A DNA stretch of 64,000 bases from Siderastrea radians (GCA_964017195.1 OZ024895.1:8738001-8802000), one strand, 5' to 3'. Positions 44,330-57,175 are shown, counted from the stretch's first letter. Notes: generated by a model not told the origin, from the letters alone. Made by a program: numbers and translations.

Positions 44330-46920
44330 TACTTTGTTTGTACTTTTACATGTACTTAAGAAGTACAATATCTCGACCGCTTCGACCCTCAGTGTCCATT
44401 TAATTGGCTTCTTCGATAATGATTGCTACTGCACGGACGACATTTCTTTTGCCTTTTGATTTACTTGTTGTAAAGGCAATTACGATTTCAAGTATATTTG
44501 TACGTCAGAAAGCCACAAAAGAAGTAACATAATCATACCCGTAAGAGTTGTTTAGGTGACGAGAATATAGTATTCAGTACTTTATAATCTTCTTTGTTCT
44601 TTATTTAGCTTGATATTTATGAATTAATAATTTTGGGTAACGTTCTAGTGAATTTTTTATATTCGTAGTGCTTTAGAGTAGTTAAAACATTCGTACTTTG
44701 TTGTGTTCAAAAGCAAATTTGCTTGGAATGGTGTAGCCTAATGAGTTTGAATTAGTGCATACCAACACAGTCAGTGAATAGCGTTTTTCGCGTACTAACA
44801 ACAACAACCATTTTATTTTGCCAATTAAATAGAAAAAATTACACTATAAACTAAATTAACTAAAATAGGCAAAAAAAAAAAACTACCAGAATAGTCGAGT
44901 TAGCAAAGGAAAATCTTTTAACAATTTCATTTTTGTCTTCGCTTGATGAAGTGGGAGCCCCTCTAATTGGCTGCTCTGATTGGCTACTTCAACTCTGGAG
45001 AGTGTCCTTCATTCACTTCCCGGCATTGTTTTGGATTTCGAGTTTTTTTCCTCATTTCTCAGGAAATAATGGAACTTTTTGGTGCTGGCTATACACTGAC
45101 TTGGTAAATACTAATACAATTATTCACCTTAGTTTCAGTGAATAGTGGTAGTGATTTTTACCACAATCATTCACCTCCACTTCCGTGAATTACTGTTAAT
45201 TAACCGATATTAATAAGTAAATTCAACTAATGTAAGCTTACTTTTCCTTATTAGTAGCAGCTTTGCTTTTTAATGAAAGCAACGAGAGCTTTTGGTAATT
45301 GTTGGTTGTAAAGCAGTAAACCAAATAAAGCATAGTTGAATTTACATTGAAGTACGTGTTTTAAAGGGACTGTCTGCTGTTTTAGTTACACCTCCTGGTA
45401 ACACAATAGTACCAAAAGTCACGTTTCACCTTAAAAATGATAGTCAAGGTTTGTTCAAAGACACTATACTAATTACTAATTGGCGGGCTTCCATTGGTCG
45501 AAATCGATCACGTGACGCAAGTGTCTCTCCTCAGCGGGCGCCTATCAGTTTTGGCAATTTTCGCTCAAAATTTAGCGTTGTACAATAAAAACAATAGGGT
45601 CCTTCTGTCTCAGGCCCTATGTGTGATAGTTTCCCTCGGAAATTTGATGTTCAAACTTCATATAAGCTGTGAACATCAAATTTCCTCGGGCAACCTATCA
45701 CACGATAGTGCCTTTGACAGAAGAACTCAAGTGGTTAAGGAGTGAAGCTAGTGATAGGTGTCGTTGGCCATGGATGGCCTGGATGGAAATGGGTCGCAAC
45801 TTGAAACCGCTCTGCCACCTTTTTCAAATCCTGAACGCTCTTACTACGCTTTAATGGGATTACAATTTTCTTTAAATATGGAACGTTCTAATGGCCCTTT
45901 TCGGAGTTTACTTTTGTCATTTGCATTCCAAGGTTGTGAGGCAATTCTGCAGTTTCTGCCCGGAAATACCTAACATCCACGTTCAAATACATTGTAATGC
46001 AAATGACAGAAATGACTATGAAATAACTATGATACGTGATGTCCGTCGTTTTGAATTAATCTTAGAGCTGGTATGTGCGCATGAGTTTTCACCTACAAAT
46101 GGAAAAAAGGCTTCAAAGGACTTCATCATGGTCTGACATTCAAGGAAAAAAAAAGGGGGGGGCGTTCTTTCGTCGACTATTTCAGAGTGATCGGAAATGA
46201 AAGGAATAGTAGTGTTCCGTTTGTTCTGCTTCCTATAGCAGCATAAACAGAAAGGACTGAATATGGAAATAGAGAGAATTAAGTTCTTTTAGGAAGTGTT
46301 TGGCTTACTGCAGGAAAACGTGAATCATGCGACGTCGCAACAATAACATTTCGATGTTGGAAAATGTCCCCAAGCAACTCGTTATTTACAGAGACTAAGC
46401 GACAAGGACTGTCGCTGCTTTTTTACGCGTGTATTACAGTAATAAATTTTTCACCGCTATAGTAGTCACGTTAATTAACAAAACAAAATATTCCATGAAA
46501 CAATCGGTTGAGTGTCTTAAGATAATGTCGTTATTTACAAGTAGGGTTTTTCTAAATCATATCTCCAGGTGAATTTGATTATGAATTCGTTTAAGGATAA
46601 TTCTTTAAGCGATAGTTTTTGCTCATATAGGTAGTATTTAGCGAACAAAATTGTGAAGTTCAGTTTTTTTATTAATTTTAAATGTATTTTACTTTTTGCT
46701 ACCGGTTTTTATTCCAAAGATTAATTCGCTTAGAGATAACGAGAAAGAGGTGACATTTTCAACATCGAACCATTTGATGACTTCAAGGAAGAACAATCCC
46801 CAGTATGAACACACAGGTTACCAAAGATGAACAATTCTTTTTTTGTGACTACAGTTCTGTGCAGAAGCAGAGAGCTTATTGTCACTACAAATGCTTTTCA
46901 CACGCGTAAAGGAGGTTTCT
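44330..46920. other. No gene recognised; one hairpin repeat
   Basis: No exon with clear support. The frames at 44933-45145 and 45494-45745 look incidental. A hairpin repeat lies at 45601-45728. Confidence 0.4.
45601..45728. repeat. Hairpin repeat, arms of about 55 bp
   Basis: CTTCTGTCTCAGGCCCTAT, GTGTGATAG and AAATTTGATGTTCA on the left pair with TGAACATCAAATTT, CTATCACAC and CTTTGACAGAAG on the right. The loop is about 12 bp. Confidence 0.8.
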
Positions 46921-46929
46921 AGGATTGTT

Positions 46930-49900
46930 TCGTCTATTTGCAAGTCTCTTTTCCACTTTCAGGTTGCCTTTTTTGCATGTTTTTCATTGTCGATCAGAAG
47001 CCAATAATAGTCTTTATTTTTCATTTTGAGCAGGTCTAATGAGACTTCAGGCGCAAGCTGAAATAAATTTGGGCAAAGAAAATTTATTTTGTCGATAGTA
47101 CTCTTTTGTGCCAGCTCAATAAGATATTTGGGAATTGCTGAAACAACTTTCATGTATAAGAAAGACGTTTTTATTAAACCAATTTCTATAGAAGAAAGTT
47201 TGGCCACCTATTAAAATCTCCTTATTGTTAAATAAAACATATTGACAGAACTGAGTGTTAAAGGAAATTTTTAGTTCTAAAAAGTGTTGTAATATCAATT
47301 TGTATAAGCGAGGCAAGTTAAACCGTTCAAGAAACTTATCATCACAATTGCACCGCAGCAGAAAGTTTATACCGCCATATTTATCAAGGAAGTGGTTGGG
47401 AATAACCTTCCATGATTCAGCATGCGTTCGCTCACAATCCAAGAATCTAGATATCCAAGCAAGTTTTAATGACTTAGTCATTAAAACTTACCGAGTATTT
47501 ACCGAGTTACAGTCTCTACAAAGCAGAATTGTGTCGTCGGCGAACCGGCTTAGGTTAAATTCTTTGTGGAAAATACTTATTCCTTTTATTTCTCGGGTCT
47601 TGTCTTATCTTGCATGCTAGAATTTCAACAGTTATAATAAACAAATAAGGGGACAGTCGCACCCCCCTTGATAATTTAAAGTAGTTAGTGCAAAATCCGT
47701 TGTTTAAGACTGCACTCTCAGAATTTGAGTAAAAGGTCGAAATCCAACGCTGTATACTGCCACCAAAGTTTAAAAGGGCTATGACCTTATAAATGAAACT
47801 CCATTCTACACTGTCAAAGGCTTTACAAAAGTCAAGTTGCAAAAGTATCCCTGGTATGCTCTGGAGTTTGGTTTGCTCTAAAATGTCGTTGACTAGTCTT
47901 ATGTTCTGCCCCATGTACCTGTCCTTTACAAAGCCTGTTTGATCTGGATTGATTAGAACACTCAGGACTTTCTCCATTCCCTTCGCAATGACTTTGGATG
48001 CAGTTTTATAATCCAGATTTAATAGTGTAATTGGCCGCCAATTGGACAGCGAGAGGAGGTTTGAGTCCTCCTTTGGAACGAGGGTTATAACACCCCTCCG
48101 TTGGGAGACTGACATTTCACCTTTTTTATATGCATAGTTGAAGCAATTTACCAGGTCTTGTCCTAACAAATCAAAGAAGTAGTTATAAAACTCACACGTG
48201 AAGCCATCATCTCCTGGAGACTTCCCACTGCTGAAAGTCCGAAGTATGTCCCTACATTCTTCAGGGTAATTTCACCCTCTAACTCATCTCTATGCGTGTC
48301 GTCAAGCTTACGGGTATCCAAGTTTTGGGCAAAACTATCGAACAGATCATTATCGTCTAGGAGGACAGAGGCGTACAATTTGGTATAAAAAGATTCAGTT
48401 TCTTTGGGTATGTCATCTTCTTTGGTCAGAAATTCCCCCTGCGATCGTTCCAGTTTCTTGATTGTCTTAACCTATTCTGCCTGGGCTTTTTTGAGTTTCT
48501 GAGCCTGTGGGGGGGGGGGGCACAAAGTGCCCCGGTCCCCCCTATAGATCTCGAAAAGTATTAAAGCTCTTGCGATGAAACTTGGCACGTTTGCAGTACG
48601 TCATTAGCTTAATAGATTGGGCTAATGAAGTGTCAATTATGACGTGTCGTGAAGTCACAATAATGTCACAAACCAGCCATTTTGAATTTGAGGCCGCCAT
48701 CTTGAATCCCAAACCTGCAGTCATACAGCTGACAATGACGTCTCCAAAAAATATGTGATTTTGTTCTTAGAAACATACTTAGTCAAAACAAGCACACAAA
48801 AGTAAAAAAATTGTCTCTTTCGTACAAACGAAGGGGGAAAACCTGAAAAAAGACTTTAAAAAGACAGAAAATAGTCAAAATACACTTCTGAGTAGACGGT
48901 TGTTATGGAAACGTCAATCATCATAGACACGTCATTGACACAGGGAAATTTTCTCTGATAAATTTTAGGAAAAGTCACGAGATTTGGTGAATATTTGTCT
49001 AGCCGTTAAAAAGTTACAATTCGTTAAAGTCAGCGCGGGCACAATGTGCCCCCCCCCCCCCCCCCAGGCAGAATAGGGTTAAGATTATAATTCCTCCTCT
49101 CTAAATTAAAGAAGTACTTGGTCGGTTTTACACCTTGTTCAATCCACCTTGTTTTGGAGTGTAGAATAGAACATTGCCCTTTTCTTCCTTAAATAAGGTC
49201 GAGTTCACGTTTTCGTTTTAAATTAGCATATTCCTTCTCGTTTTTGTAGGTACAGTCTGTATGCGCAGCGCAGGAGATAAAGCTGTCTAGGATTTCTAGC
49301 CGATTTTGGGTCTCTTGTTCCCTTTTACGGAGTAATTTGGCTTTGTATTTTGAGAAGGAGATTGTAATATCTCTTATTTCCATTTTGAGAAGCTAACTGA
49401 TTTCAGTCTTTCGTCTTCGATTCCAAGGCATTTCTCGCTTATGACAGGAAAATTCTCCTCGATTAGTTTTATGTAATCCTCGTCTTCTAGAAGTGAATTG
49501 TTAAATTTCCATAGACCAGGACCTCTTTTTCCTTGTGGGATAGTTAATTGGAGTTTAACTGCGTTAAGATCAGGATCGATGTAGACTATCGGGTCTAACT
49601 GGGAGACCTGATTTGTAAGGAGTTGAGCTACTAGGAAATAGTCAATTCGTGATGAAAGTTTTAGTGCTTTAGACACATAGGTGAAGCTCTTCCATCATTG
49701 TGACAACTTTATCCCGATAAATAGTAGGTTTCCATGGGACCCCACCTTTTTTATCTACCGCTTCCAGGGTAACATTCCAATCACCATCAGGACACCACTG
49801 CCAGTGTCCGTATTGAATACCAAATATGTATTCAAATTGTGCAAAAAGCTGTTGTTGTAAGTCGTTAGGAGCATAAATATTGCACAGAGAAATGCTGGCG

Positions 49901-49945
49901 GTATAGGTACGTAAGTCAATTGACACAATTCTTCCATTCCGATCC
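46930..49945 (-). pseudogene. Degenerate L1/Tx1-like LINE ORF2
   Basis: On the minus strand, in order: endonuclease remnant SLCNIYAPNDLQQQLFAQFE and CPDGDWNVTLEAVDKKGG (49926-49669), linker frames to 49189, and reverse transcriptase VSQRRGVITLVPKEDSN, NWRPITLLNLDYKTASKVIA and LLQLDFCKAFDSVEW (48169-47555). The catalytic FADDT follows (about 47550) and C-terminal frames run to 46959. The usual QGCP before LSPYLFI is missing (GVRLSPYLF), a 12-nt in-frame loss. Frameshifts, a stop after the FADDT block and an inserted MITE kill the ORF. The endonuclease N-terminus and the 3' tail are absent. Confidence 0.85.
48471..49078. mobile_element. piggyBac-like MITE inside the LINE
   Basis: CCTATTCTGCCTGGG at the left and the inverted CCCAGGCAGAATAGGG at the right are flanked by TTAA (48467-48470, 49079-49082). 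Just inside lie long runs of G and C around GGCACAAAGTGCCC and GGCACAATGTGCCC palindromes. TTAA plus CCCTA-type ends fits piggyBac-derived MITEs. It interrupts the LINE, so it is younger. Confidence 0.85.
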
Positions 49946-50537
49946 TCTCAAGCTACTTAAGGCCTGGGTCTGACCTTGGCTTGAGACCCCCAGCAGACCC
50001 CAGCGTAGTAGAAGGTCACCCGCCGCCATATTGAAAAAAGAGAAGACCCTGGGAACGAGGTTTATGGTTCGCAATCGAAAAGCATGAAAATGGCGGCGGT
50101 TACCTCGTGGTCTGTTCGAAAGTTTGAGCCGAGACCGTGCTGGTTTTGAGAGAGTCAGGATGCATGTATAAAGCAAGAAAGTTTTAGAAGACGCTGCACA
50201 CGTGAAATATGTGTCTTCTGTAGCGAGGTAAGTGCATTTCTTTTGTTAATTCCCCGACGCTGAATTAGCGTTCGATGCGAAGGATCGAATCAGCTGACGA
50301 GTGTACAGACTAAACGCATTTGCATGCTTAGAATAGATTAAAGAAGTATAGTATAGAAAATGTTTTACTTCGCGATATGTATTTTCTTTTTCAGTTTTGG
50401 GATGAGGATGATTTTGAAGCCATATCGTTACCTCGTTTTACTAACAGTTTATAAGCGTTTCAATAGCAAGAGATTAAACTTAAATGTTTGCGAGACGTTC
50501 CATTAACGGTCCAACTGTCAAGAATGGATGAGGGTCA

Positions 50538-50788
50538 TACGGTATTTTGTTGACTAAAAGCCCCCCGGCGTTTATTTCAAACTTGGCATGGTGGACCGGC
50601 GTTTCCTTAAACCAGCAGTTTATTTGGGCCCGCCATTTTTAAGGAAAGGGTATTATTAAGCTTATATATATTTTTTTACAGCCGTGTATCTTGCCCTTAA
50701 AACAAACATCTGAGGGGCTTATTTACAGTTTCCTCTTTTATACCCGGCCTTTATTCGGGGCACGGCGTTTAATCAAAAAAATACGGTA
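50538..50788. mobile_element. 251-bp TACCGTATTT-family MITE
   Basis: The left end TACGGTATTTTGTTGACTAA and the inverted right end TACCGTATTTTTTTGATTAA, with GGCGTTTATT words inside, relate it to the copy at 8235. TA flanks both ends. Confidence 0.75.
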
Positions 50789-50799
50789 TTGGAATTAGA

Positions 50800-53330
50800 C
50801 TAATTGGAATATTTTTTGGGGGGGGCGGGGAGGGGATGGATAATATTATTGGAAATTTATGTCCCCAGGTGGCACAGTTAAAGTCCGCTGTTCGCGGAGA
50901 AGCACATGCGCGAGCGGAGCGGCTCAAAAATAAATAATTATTGTACGGGTCGACACTAAATTCGAACCGAGCTTATGGTGGAAAAATCCGTTGAAATCGC
51001 GCCCTAATTTTGCACATCCGCTCTTCGCTTTCCACTTTTGATAGTCTTTATTTCCTGTTGTAAATATTAGTTCGATTTTTATAATGTTGAAAGTGATTTA
51101 GCAGCCGAAATCGGCATTTAAGTCAATGGATGGTCAGAAGAGACGTCGTGGTAGACGGCAAAACACAATACATTCACGAGATTGAAGAATCCTTGAGTCT
51201 TACGAACCAGCACTTTAACTGTTGCGGATTTGACAAATGGAAAATCGTTAAGAACTACAAACAGACCATCACAAGCGGGTCAAACAATAGCCTTTGTCCG
51301 AATTGCTGCTGGAGATCTATCAGTTGGATGCTAGTAGATCGCCATAAGACAACAGAGGTGCAATGTTTTAACTCCAAGAATTCTATTTCTATTTTAACCA
51401 CAACCACAAAATGGAGTTAAAACGACAACACCAGAAGCTGTAGCTTCTTTATGATCAAAAGAGATGGCAACAGTCTCAGAATAATTAATTTGGATCTGAA
51501 CATCTGTGATAAAGAAAGTTACATGTCTTGCAGGTAACCGCAAGCAAACATCAAATTACGTATTAAGAAACTTGTTGATCCTTTCATAAATTAAATGTCA
51601 CTCTTTTAAGCGGCTTTTAGGAATCCTGCAATTAAACTGAGCACAAAAACCTAACTACATGTAGTTGCCAAAGAACTAGCACACACAGAGGCACAAAGAT
51701 TTCAAACGGCTCTAAGAACATCAAACACTCCAAACAGTATCACAGCTTGAGGTTTCTCCCGGATCAATAGGTCAACCACACAATTTATGGGCACAATTTT
51801 GCTGTGTCGCCTTCAAATCATGTTGATCAAGGGAGAAATCTTGATCAAAGGGACAAAGCTGTTACGATAGTACGTGGGCAAGCTCTATTTTGAAGGCTGG
51901 AATAACTTCAACAACTAGCGGCAGTCGTGCTTGGCCTGTCATATCATATATTATCGACAACAAGTTATAACAATTCACCGCCGTATCCCGCCAGGGTTGT
52001 GAACAGGCTTCTAATTGGTCTAAAAACAATTATCTTGACAGCACTCAAGTCATCGCTCGCACATGCGCTGAACCGTGAAACTCTGCCTTTAAATGCAGTT
52101 GTTCTATACAGTGCATATAGACACTTCCTGAGTGTAAGGTTTCAATACACAGATTACCTTTAGTTAATGTTTTTGTTAGCCTAACAGGTGTTATTGAGCC
52201 GAGCAAGTTTACATGTACATGTATGAGGAGAAAGAAAAAATGACGCCTGTGGACAATCTATTGGTTTACCTTTTCCAAAGAATTTCGACCGTAATGGTGA
52301 TTGTTCCATTTATACCACATGCCAGTGCTGCTGACTGAAACAGCTGTTACTTTCACAGATGACATGTTCCTCCAGTGGCCTCAGAAAAATGTTTGTAGAT
52401 GTTTTTTGTTTTGTTTTTTTTTTGCTCTCTTTGCCTCTCCAAAAATACACTGTACATAGTTCTGTCCACCAAATCAACTACAGTATGTCGGACACAGTAC
52501 TTATCGAAAACAGTGGCCAGGATATTGGGTGGGGAAGTGGGGGGGGGGGGGGGTGGGTTTGAGGTTGTGACTTAATTGGCACATGAAACAAGGTACATGT
52601 AATATGAAGCTGTATGTAATTTATAATTCTTCACCACAGTGGTGTTTATGTGTATGTTTTTTTTGTTTCAATAAACCATTAAGGTTAACAGCTATTCACA
52701 TACATGTCACTGTATTCCTTATAACACCATGTTTGTTTATAGCATGTAAAGCATGGCATGCAAATCTACATGAAGTTCAAAATTGGCATAAAAAAATTAT
52801 AAACCAAGCACAAAGCATACCCATACAAGAGCAGAGTAAACATGGGTACTTTGACAACTTTTCCATAATCCTATTGCCTTTTTTAGCTAATGCTTTATGT
52901 ACTGTACAGTCATTCAGTGACTCCATTAATGAACTAAGTTAGTGTCACATTGTTTAGCAACTTTTTTTTTTCAAAAAGATTTAACTAATGTATATGGCCA
53001 CCTTTCTATAGTATCTAATTATGTGGTTATATTATCCATGTTTATGGTAATACCTTTTTTTTTTCTGCAGGGCAAAAATCTGCATGTACATTGTGTTCAG
53101 GTGATTTGGTGTGAGTTTTGACTCAGCATAGCAGAATCTGCATTTACATACCATTACCTCCAGGTAAGCAAACAGATAAACAATTTTGCATTCATCGTTT
53201 GACCTGTGTTCGCCTGACACAATTATTTGAACTAAAAGACAATTATATATGCAGTACAGCCATGTGTTTGTGTTGCTGTTATGTTAGGCTTCATTTTCAA
53301 ATACATATGTTTGCTGTACATATTTGTTCA
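50800..53330. other. No gene recognised
   Basis: The frame at 51130-51420 (96 codons) is the longest but has no recognised domain and no splice support. The rest is AT-rich with a G run at 52540-52560. Confidence 0.4.
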
Positions 53331-53333
53331 TTT

Positions 53334-53635
53334 AGGGCCAATTTAGATGGCACAATTTTTGCTTATGACTTTTGTGTGCAACTTTTGTAGTGCATGCTGC
53401 TTGTGTCAGGCAAAGATCGTATACAACTCATCATTCTAACATTTTGATTGTGGCTATGACTGTCGTAGGGTTTTAAACATGTTTCAAAATCCTATGGCAT
53501 TTTTTGTGTTGTGTGCAACTGTTGTGAAGATGTCGTACAGCTGAATTAGACGACACAATTTGTGTCGCAGACACCATGTGAGCAAGTCGCATACAACAGT
53601 TGTAAGCAAAAATTGTGCCGTCTAAATTGGCCCTT
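53334..53635. mobile_element. 302-bp MITE with AGGGCCAATTTAGA termini
   Basis: AGGGCCAATTTAGATGGCAC at 53334 is mirrored by the end GTGCCGTCTAAATTGGCCCT. TTTTTGCTTA pairs as well. The interior has TGTGCAACTGTTG/GTCGCATACAACAG-type repeats. No ORF and no clear target duplication. It resembles short hAT-type MITEs (weak inference). Confidence 0.75.
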
Positions 53636-53843
53636 AGAAACCTACATGCACATGTTACCGAAGATATTCAACTTGAGAATAAACAATAATTATTAATTAT
53701 ACAGCATCAAAAATGGGTTTCAATTACATGCACCAGTAATGGAACCATACGTGAAAGTTTTTAAACAACTGTGTAGTACTGAAAAGTACTGTTTTTACTT
53801 AAGTGTCAAAGATGAACTGAGATTTTCTAAGACTCAAGCAGTT

Positions 53844-54434
53844 TTAATGTGACTTTCCTTTTATGTAGGATGCCTCTTGATTCCTCTGATCTTGAATAAT
53901 CACTTCAATTTGGAAGCCGCTCATTCTCCATAAGAAAAGAAGTATCCCAGGCTTTAGATCAGCATTCAGTTGCTGGACAGCTTTTAAGACAAAAACTTGT
54001 ATTTTTGTAAGGTGATTCTCATACCTGTTTAAGCAATATTGTGATTTTGGGTTGCGTGCAATTTTAGCCCACAGCTTGTCAAGCTGTATTACTTCGGGTG
54101 TTTTCCCCAACACAATCTCTGTTGCCTTTGCTGTTTTGGAGGACAACTGCTACTCACTTTCACAGGGGACATGTGCAGGGTCCTCTGGCATCTTGTGTTG
54201 CTCATGACCAGAAGCTTGTTGTTCTAGCTTCTGTTGCTCTGGTGGTTGGTCTTGTTCATCAGATTCAGTTACATTCTGCTCCTTTTCAATCTCTTCTTTG
54301 CTCTTGTTTTCATCACTTGTATGCTCTGTTTCACTGCCATAATCTTCATGGTCCTCCACTTCTATTTGGCCAAAAATTACAGCTGCAACTGTGGGTTCAT
54401 CTGTACTGCCAGACTCTTCACAGGATGTTCCTTC
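53844..54434 (-). pseudogene. Acidic protein exon relic, possible end of the multi-copy gene
   Basis: On the minus strand a TTTTTTCCCAG acceptor (about 54435) opens GTSCEESGSTDEPTVAAV, an acidic Glu/Gln-rich segment (DHEDYGSETEHTSDENKSKE), one in-frame TAG, and then KATEIVLGKTPEVIQLDKLW, PKSQYCLNRYENHLTKIQVF and VLKAVQQLNADLKPG. Apart from the TAG the frame is open for about 195 codons. The stop also coincides with a GTGAGT donor-like site, so a shorter spliced form is conceivable. It lies just downstream of a fragment of the same family as 60801-63027 and may be its C-terminal exon. I do not recognise the fold. Confidence 0.5.
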
Positions 54435-54642
54435 TGGGAAAAAATAAAATGATCACGGTAAATTTTGATTTCTGCAATAGAGTTTGATTCTCTGTATTCT
54501 ATACATAGTCATGTACACTACAGTACGATGTACTGTACAACTTATAGAACACTATGAAAAAGAGATGATAATGATGATGATACAGGTGTAGACACATTGT
54601 AATAATTAGTATTGTTATAATTAGTACATGATTTACAGACTG

Positions 54643-54998
54643 TTTAGTGTGATGGCACAAGTTACATGTACAGACAAGCATTGACTAAGTGCTACTATGT
54701 ACATTTTATTACACAAATTCACAATACCATGGTGTTGTCCACTGTCAAATTTCCTGATTGGTTGTCTTCAACTTCAGGCACACTGGCTTCATTTGAATGA
54801 AGCTTGTCATACACTAGCTTCCCACTTTCACATCTCAGTTTGTAAAGGAGTAGCTCTTCAGGCTTCTCTTTGCATTGCTCCCAAGCAAGTTCCAAGCTAC
54901 ACTGTACTGCTTTAGTGTGATGGCACAAGTTACATGTACAGACAAGCATTGACTAAGTGCTACTATGTACATTTTATTACACAAATTCACAATACCAT
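54643..54998 (+). repeat. Two 88-bp identical direct repeats around a gene fragment
   Basis: TTTAGTGTGATGGCACAAGT to AATACCAT occurs at 54643-54730 and again, apparently identical, at 54911-54998 (offset 268). Between them lies an antisense fragment of the multi-copy protein gene. The arrangement could be a tandem duplication of a 268-bp unit. The 3' end continues into GTGGTGGTTGGACACGG, which is inverted relative to 60910-60930. Confidence 0.9.
54719..54925 (-). pseudogene. Fragment of the multi-copy SAP-like protein family
   Basis: The minus frame reads AVQCSLELAWEQCKEKPEEL, YKLRCESGKLVYDKLHSNEA and VPEVEDNQSG. This matches the 61025-61125 part of the gene at 60801-63027 with few changes. 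It is confined between the 88-bp repeats. Confidence 0.8.
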
Positions 54999-56103
54999 CA
55001 GTGGTGGTTGGACACGGTCTGAAAGGCATGGTGGATCATTATATTAGCCAATCACGAGCAGTCTCTCAACCAGGACGAGAAATCAACATGGCGACCTTTG
55101 ACGGGAATGTGAGCTTCACTTCTTGTCATTTTAACGTGCTATCTGTCCCCAGTGCAACTTACATTTAACAAGAATAATTAGGATTGGTGTGTATCTAGGT
55201 GTCTTGAAATTTTTGGATCTGGTCTTCTTTTGTAAGTCAAGTTTAAGCACAATTTCGTTGTAGGTGGATTGAGCAACGCGTACTTTCATGATATTTGAGT
55301 AGGTCTTACATTTTGAGAATTTGTAGGCTAACCCAAAAATCTAAAACCGTTTATTTTACACCAAGATCAAGATGGATAAAATTGCTTTTATATAATCATA
55401 TAGCGCCCGATAGCGCCCCTCTAGTTTGAGAATTATGCGTTGTTTAAGTTGTCGAATTTTCTCTCCAATATTACTCTCACGCTGCGAGATGTGAAAATTA
55501 CCCGCGAAATATTAACGCGAGTGATCGTCTTACTTTAATTATGACAAGTATCAACAGTATGGTGTGGCATCCCAATTGAGTGATTTCCCTTCTTTGTTTT
55601 GTTGTCTTTAGGTTAAGAGGCAAAATGGTTTCTTCGGTCTGCTATGTTGCCATGTATGCAACAAACTTTCAAGAATCACATTTTGTTTGCTGAAATGACC
55701 AAAATTATTTGGGCTTTAGTGTCTTAATGTAGTCACATCGTCTGTTGTGGATTGGTTTCCTAAGATCCCCTTAAAGTGCCACTGGGACCAGAATTTTGGT
55801 ATTCCATGTTTTTACATTTTCGAACATAGTTTGTGGTTCTTAGTCACCCTGCCAAATTTCAACTTATTACGACGACTAGAAGTTGCTTTTTTCGGACGGT
55901 TTTTGTCGAGATTTTGCGGCCGCCATTACTGGCCCTTGTTCCGGAAGCTGGCTTGCGAATGAGCGGAAGTGACGTCAGAGGCTCACCTCAAACCTAGTGC
56001 CTTCACATGGTTACTTCCCACGGGAAAGTAAATTGTCTTCGAGGAAAGATTTGTTGCCAACTGTTTGTTGCACGACTTTGAAATCTTCCTTGCTACAGCA
56101 GTA

Positions 56104-56409
56104 ATGACAGGTAGCACTTGTGTTGTACAATGCTACAACAATAAATCCAACCACCGAGCTGGTAATTTGCTTCATTGAAGCCCTGCTAGCGGACCCGCAA
56201 TGGAAAAAAGGACAATGTTCGTACTCACACAGTGCGAATTTCAACCCGAGAGGCATTTTGATCACTTCACGGACGAGTTTTTCCAGAGGGCTGTTCATGT
56301 CGCAAGATCCCAGAGGTCGATCATTCAATTGCCTATTCCAACTATATGGAAAAAAGAACTGGAAAAAAACATTATCTGCGCGAACAAGACGAAAGGTAAA
56401 CTTACCTAA
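56104..56409 (+). pseudogene. THAP zinc-finger domain relic
   Basis: From the ATG at 56104 the frame reads MTGSTCVVQCYNNKSNHRAG and then an early TGA. It continues with QPERHFDHFTDEFFQRAVHV and SQRSIIQLPIPTIWKKEL. The CxxxC start, the HF..DEFF block and the closing P-T-I-W are THAP landmarks. The C-x2-H pair appears lost (RHF). THAP domains bind DNA in several transposases. This copy is dead. Confidence 0.55.
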
Positions 56410-56667
56410 TCTTGTAACGCAGTTGAAGTGATAGTTTGTTTCCTTTTCAACGCATCCACCATTGTGCAAAACTGATTTTCTTTCAACGTATTTTGAAATT
56501 TATTATCGTCGTGGAAAACCCTTTCAGTTCTGCCGTCTGCTAGCGCGAAGATCCTCGGCGAATGCAATCCTGACCGCCGTGATTAAGCTGATGTAGTTTG
56601 TACTGCTTATCTTTTCCTTTTTTTAATTCCGCGTGTGTTAATTTCAGAGCAGTAATCGCTTAGAAGC

Positions 56668-57175
56668 ATGGACATTTATTTTATAACATACCATCCTGAA
56701 TGTGGAGAAACTTTTCTCTCTTTATTCCCTGTCGGTGAACAGTCGATTGACATTATGGTTCGGGTAATAGCGAAACTTAGGTTAGGTAATTACAACCTAA
56801 GAATTGAAAATGGCAGACATTCCACTCCTAGACTTGCTGAGCATCTGAGAATTTGTCAATGCTGCAGCTCAAATGAAGTTGAAAACGAAGTACACTTCCT
56901 CTTATCTCGCAATAGATATGATGCAATTAGAAAATCTTTAGTGGACGATATTATTAGTAAATATTCCGATTTCGATTCTTAAAATTGTATTTCTCTTAAG
57001 ACGCTTTCACTTGTAAAAAAATTAGGTTACTTCATCTACGAAGCTTTTGCATTAAGAAATGGATCAATAGACACAGGAATTGTAAATTAATCGATTTTGC
57101 AGCTTTTTTCTTTCTCTTTTCTATGTGCAATGGCATTTGTAATTGGGAATGCAAATAAAATGTTGTTGTTGTTCG
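56668..57175 (+). pseudogene. LINE 3' end fragment
   Basis: The frame encodes IAKLRLGNYNLRIENGRH, RICQCCSSNEVENEVHFLLS and then, past a stop, KTLSLVKKLGYFIYEAFALR. This is the C-terminal Cys-His region of a cnidarian LINE RT. It ends in AATAAAATGTTGTTGTTG (about 57155-57172). It lies inside the THAP-containing element. Confidence 0.65.

Noticed and set aside
51130..51420. 96-codon frame as a gene
   Set aside because: No similarity or splice context recognised. Length alone is not evidence.
54643..54998. LTR retrotransposon with 88-bp LTRs
   Set aside because: No primer-binding site, polypurine tract, gag or pol between the repeats. A 268-bp tandem duplication explains it.
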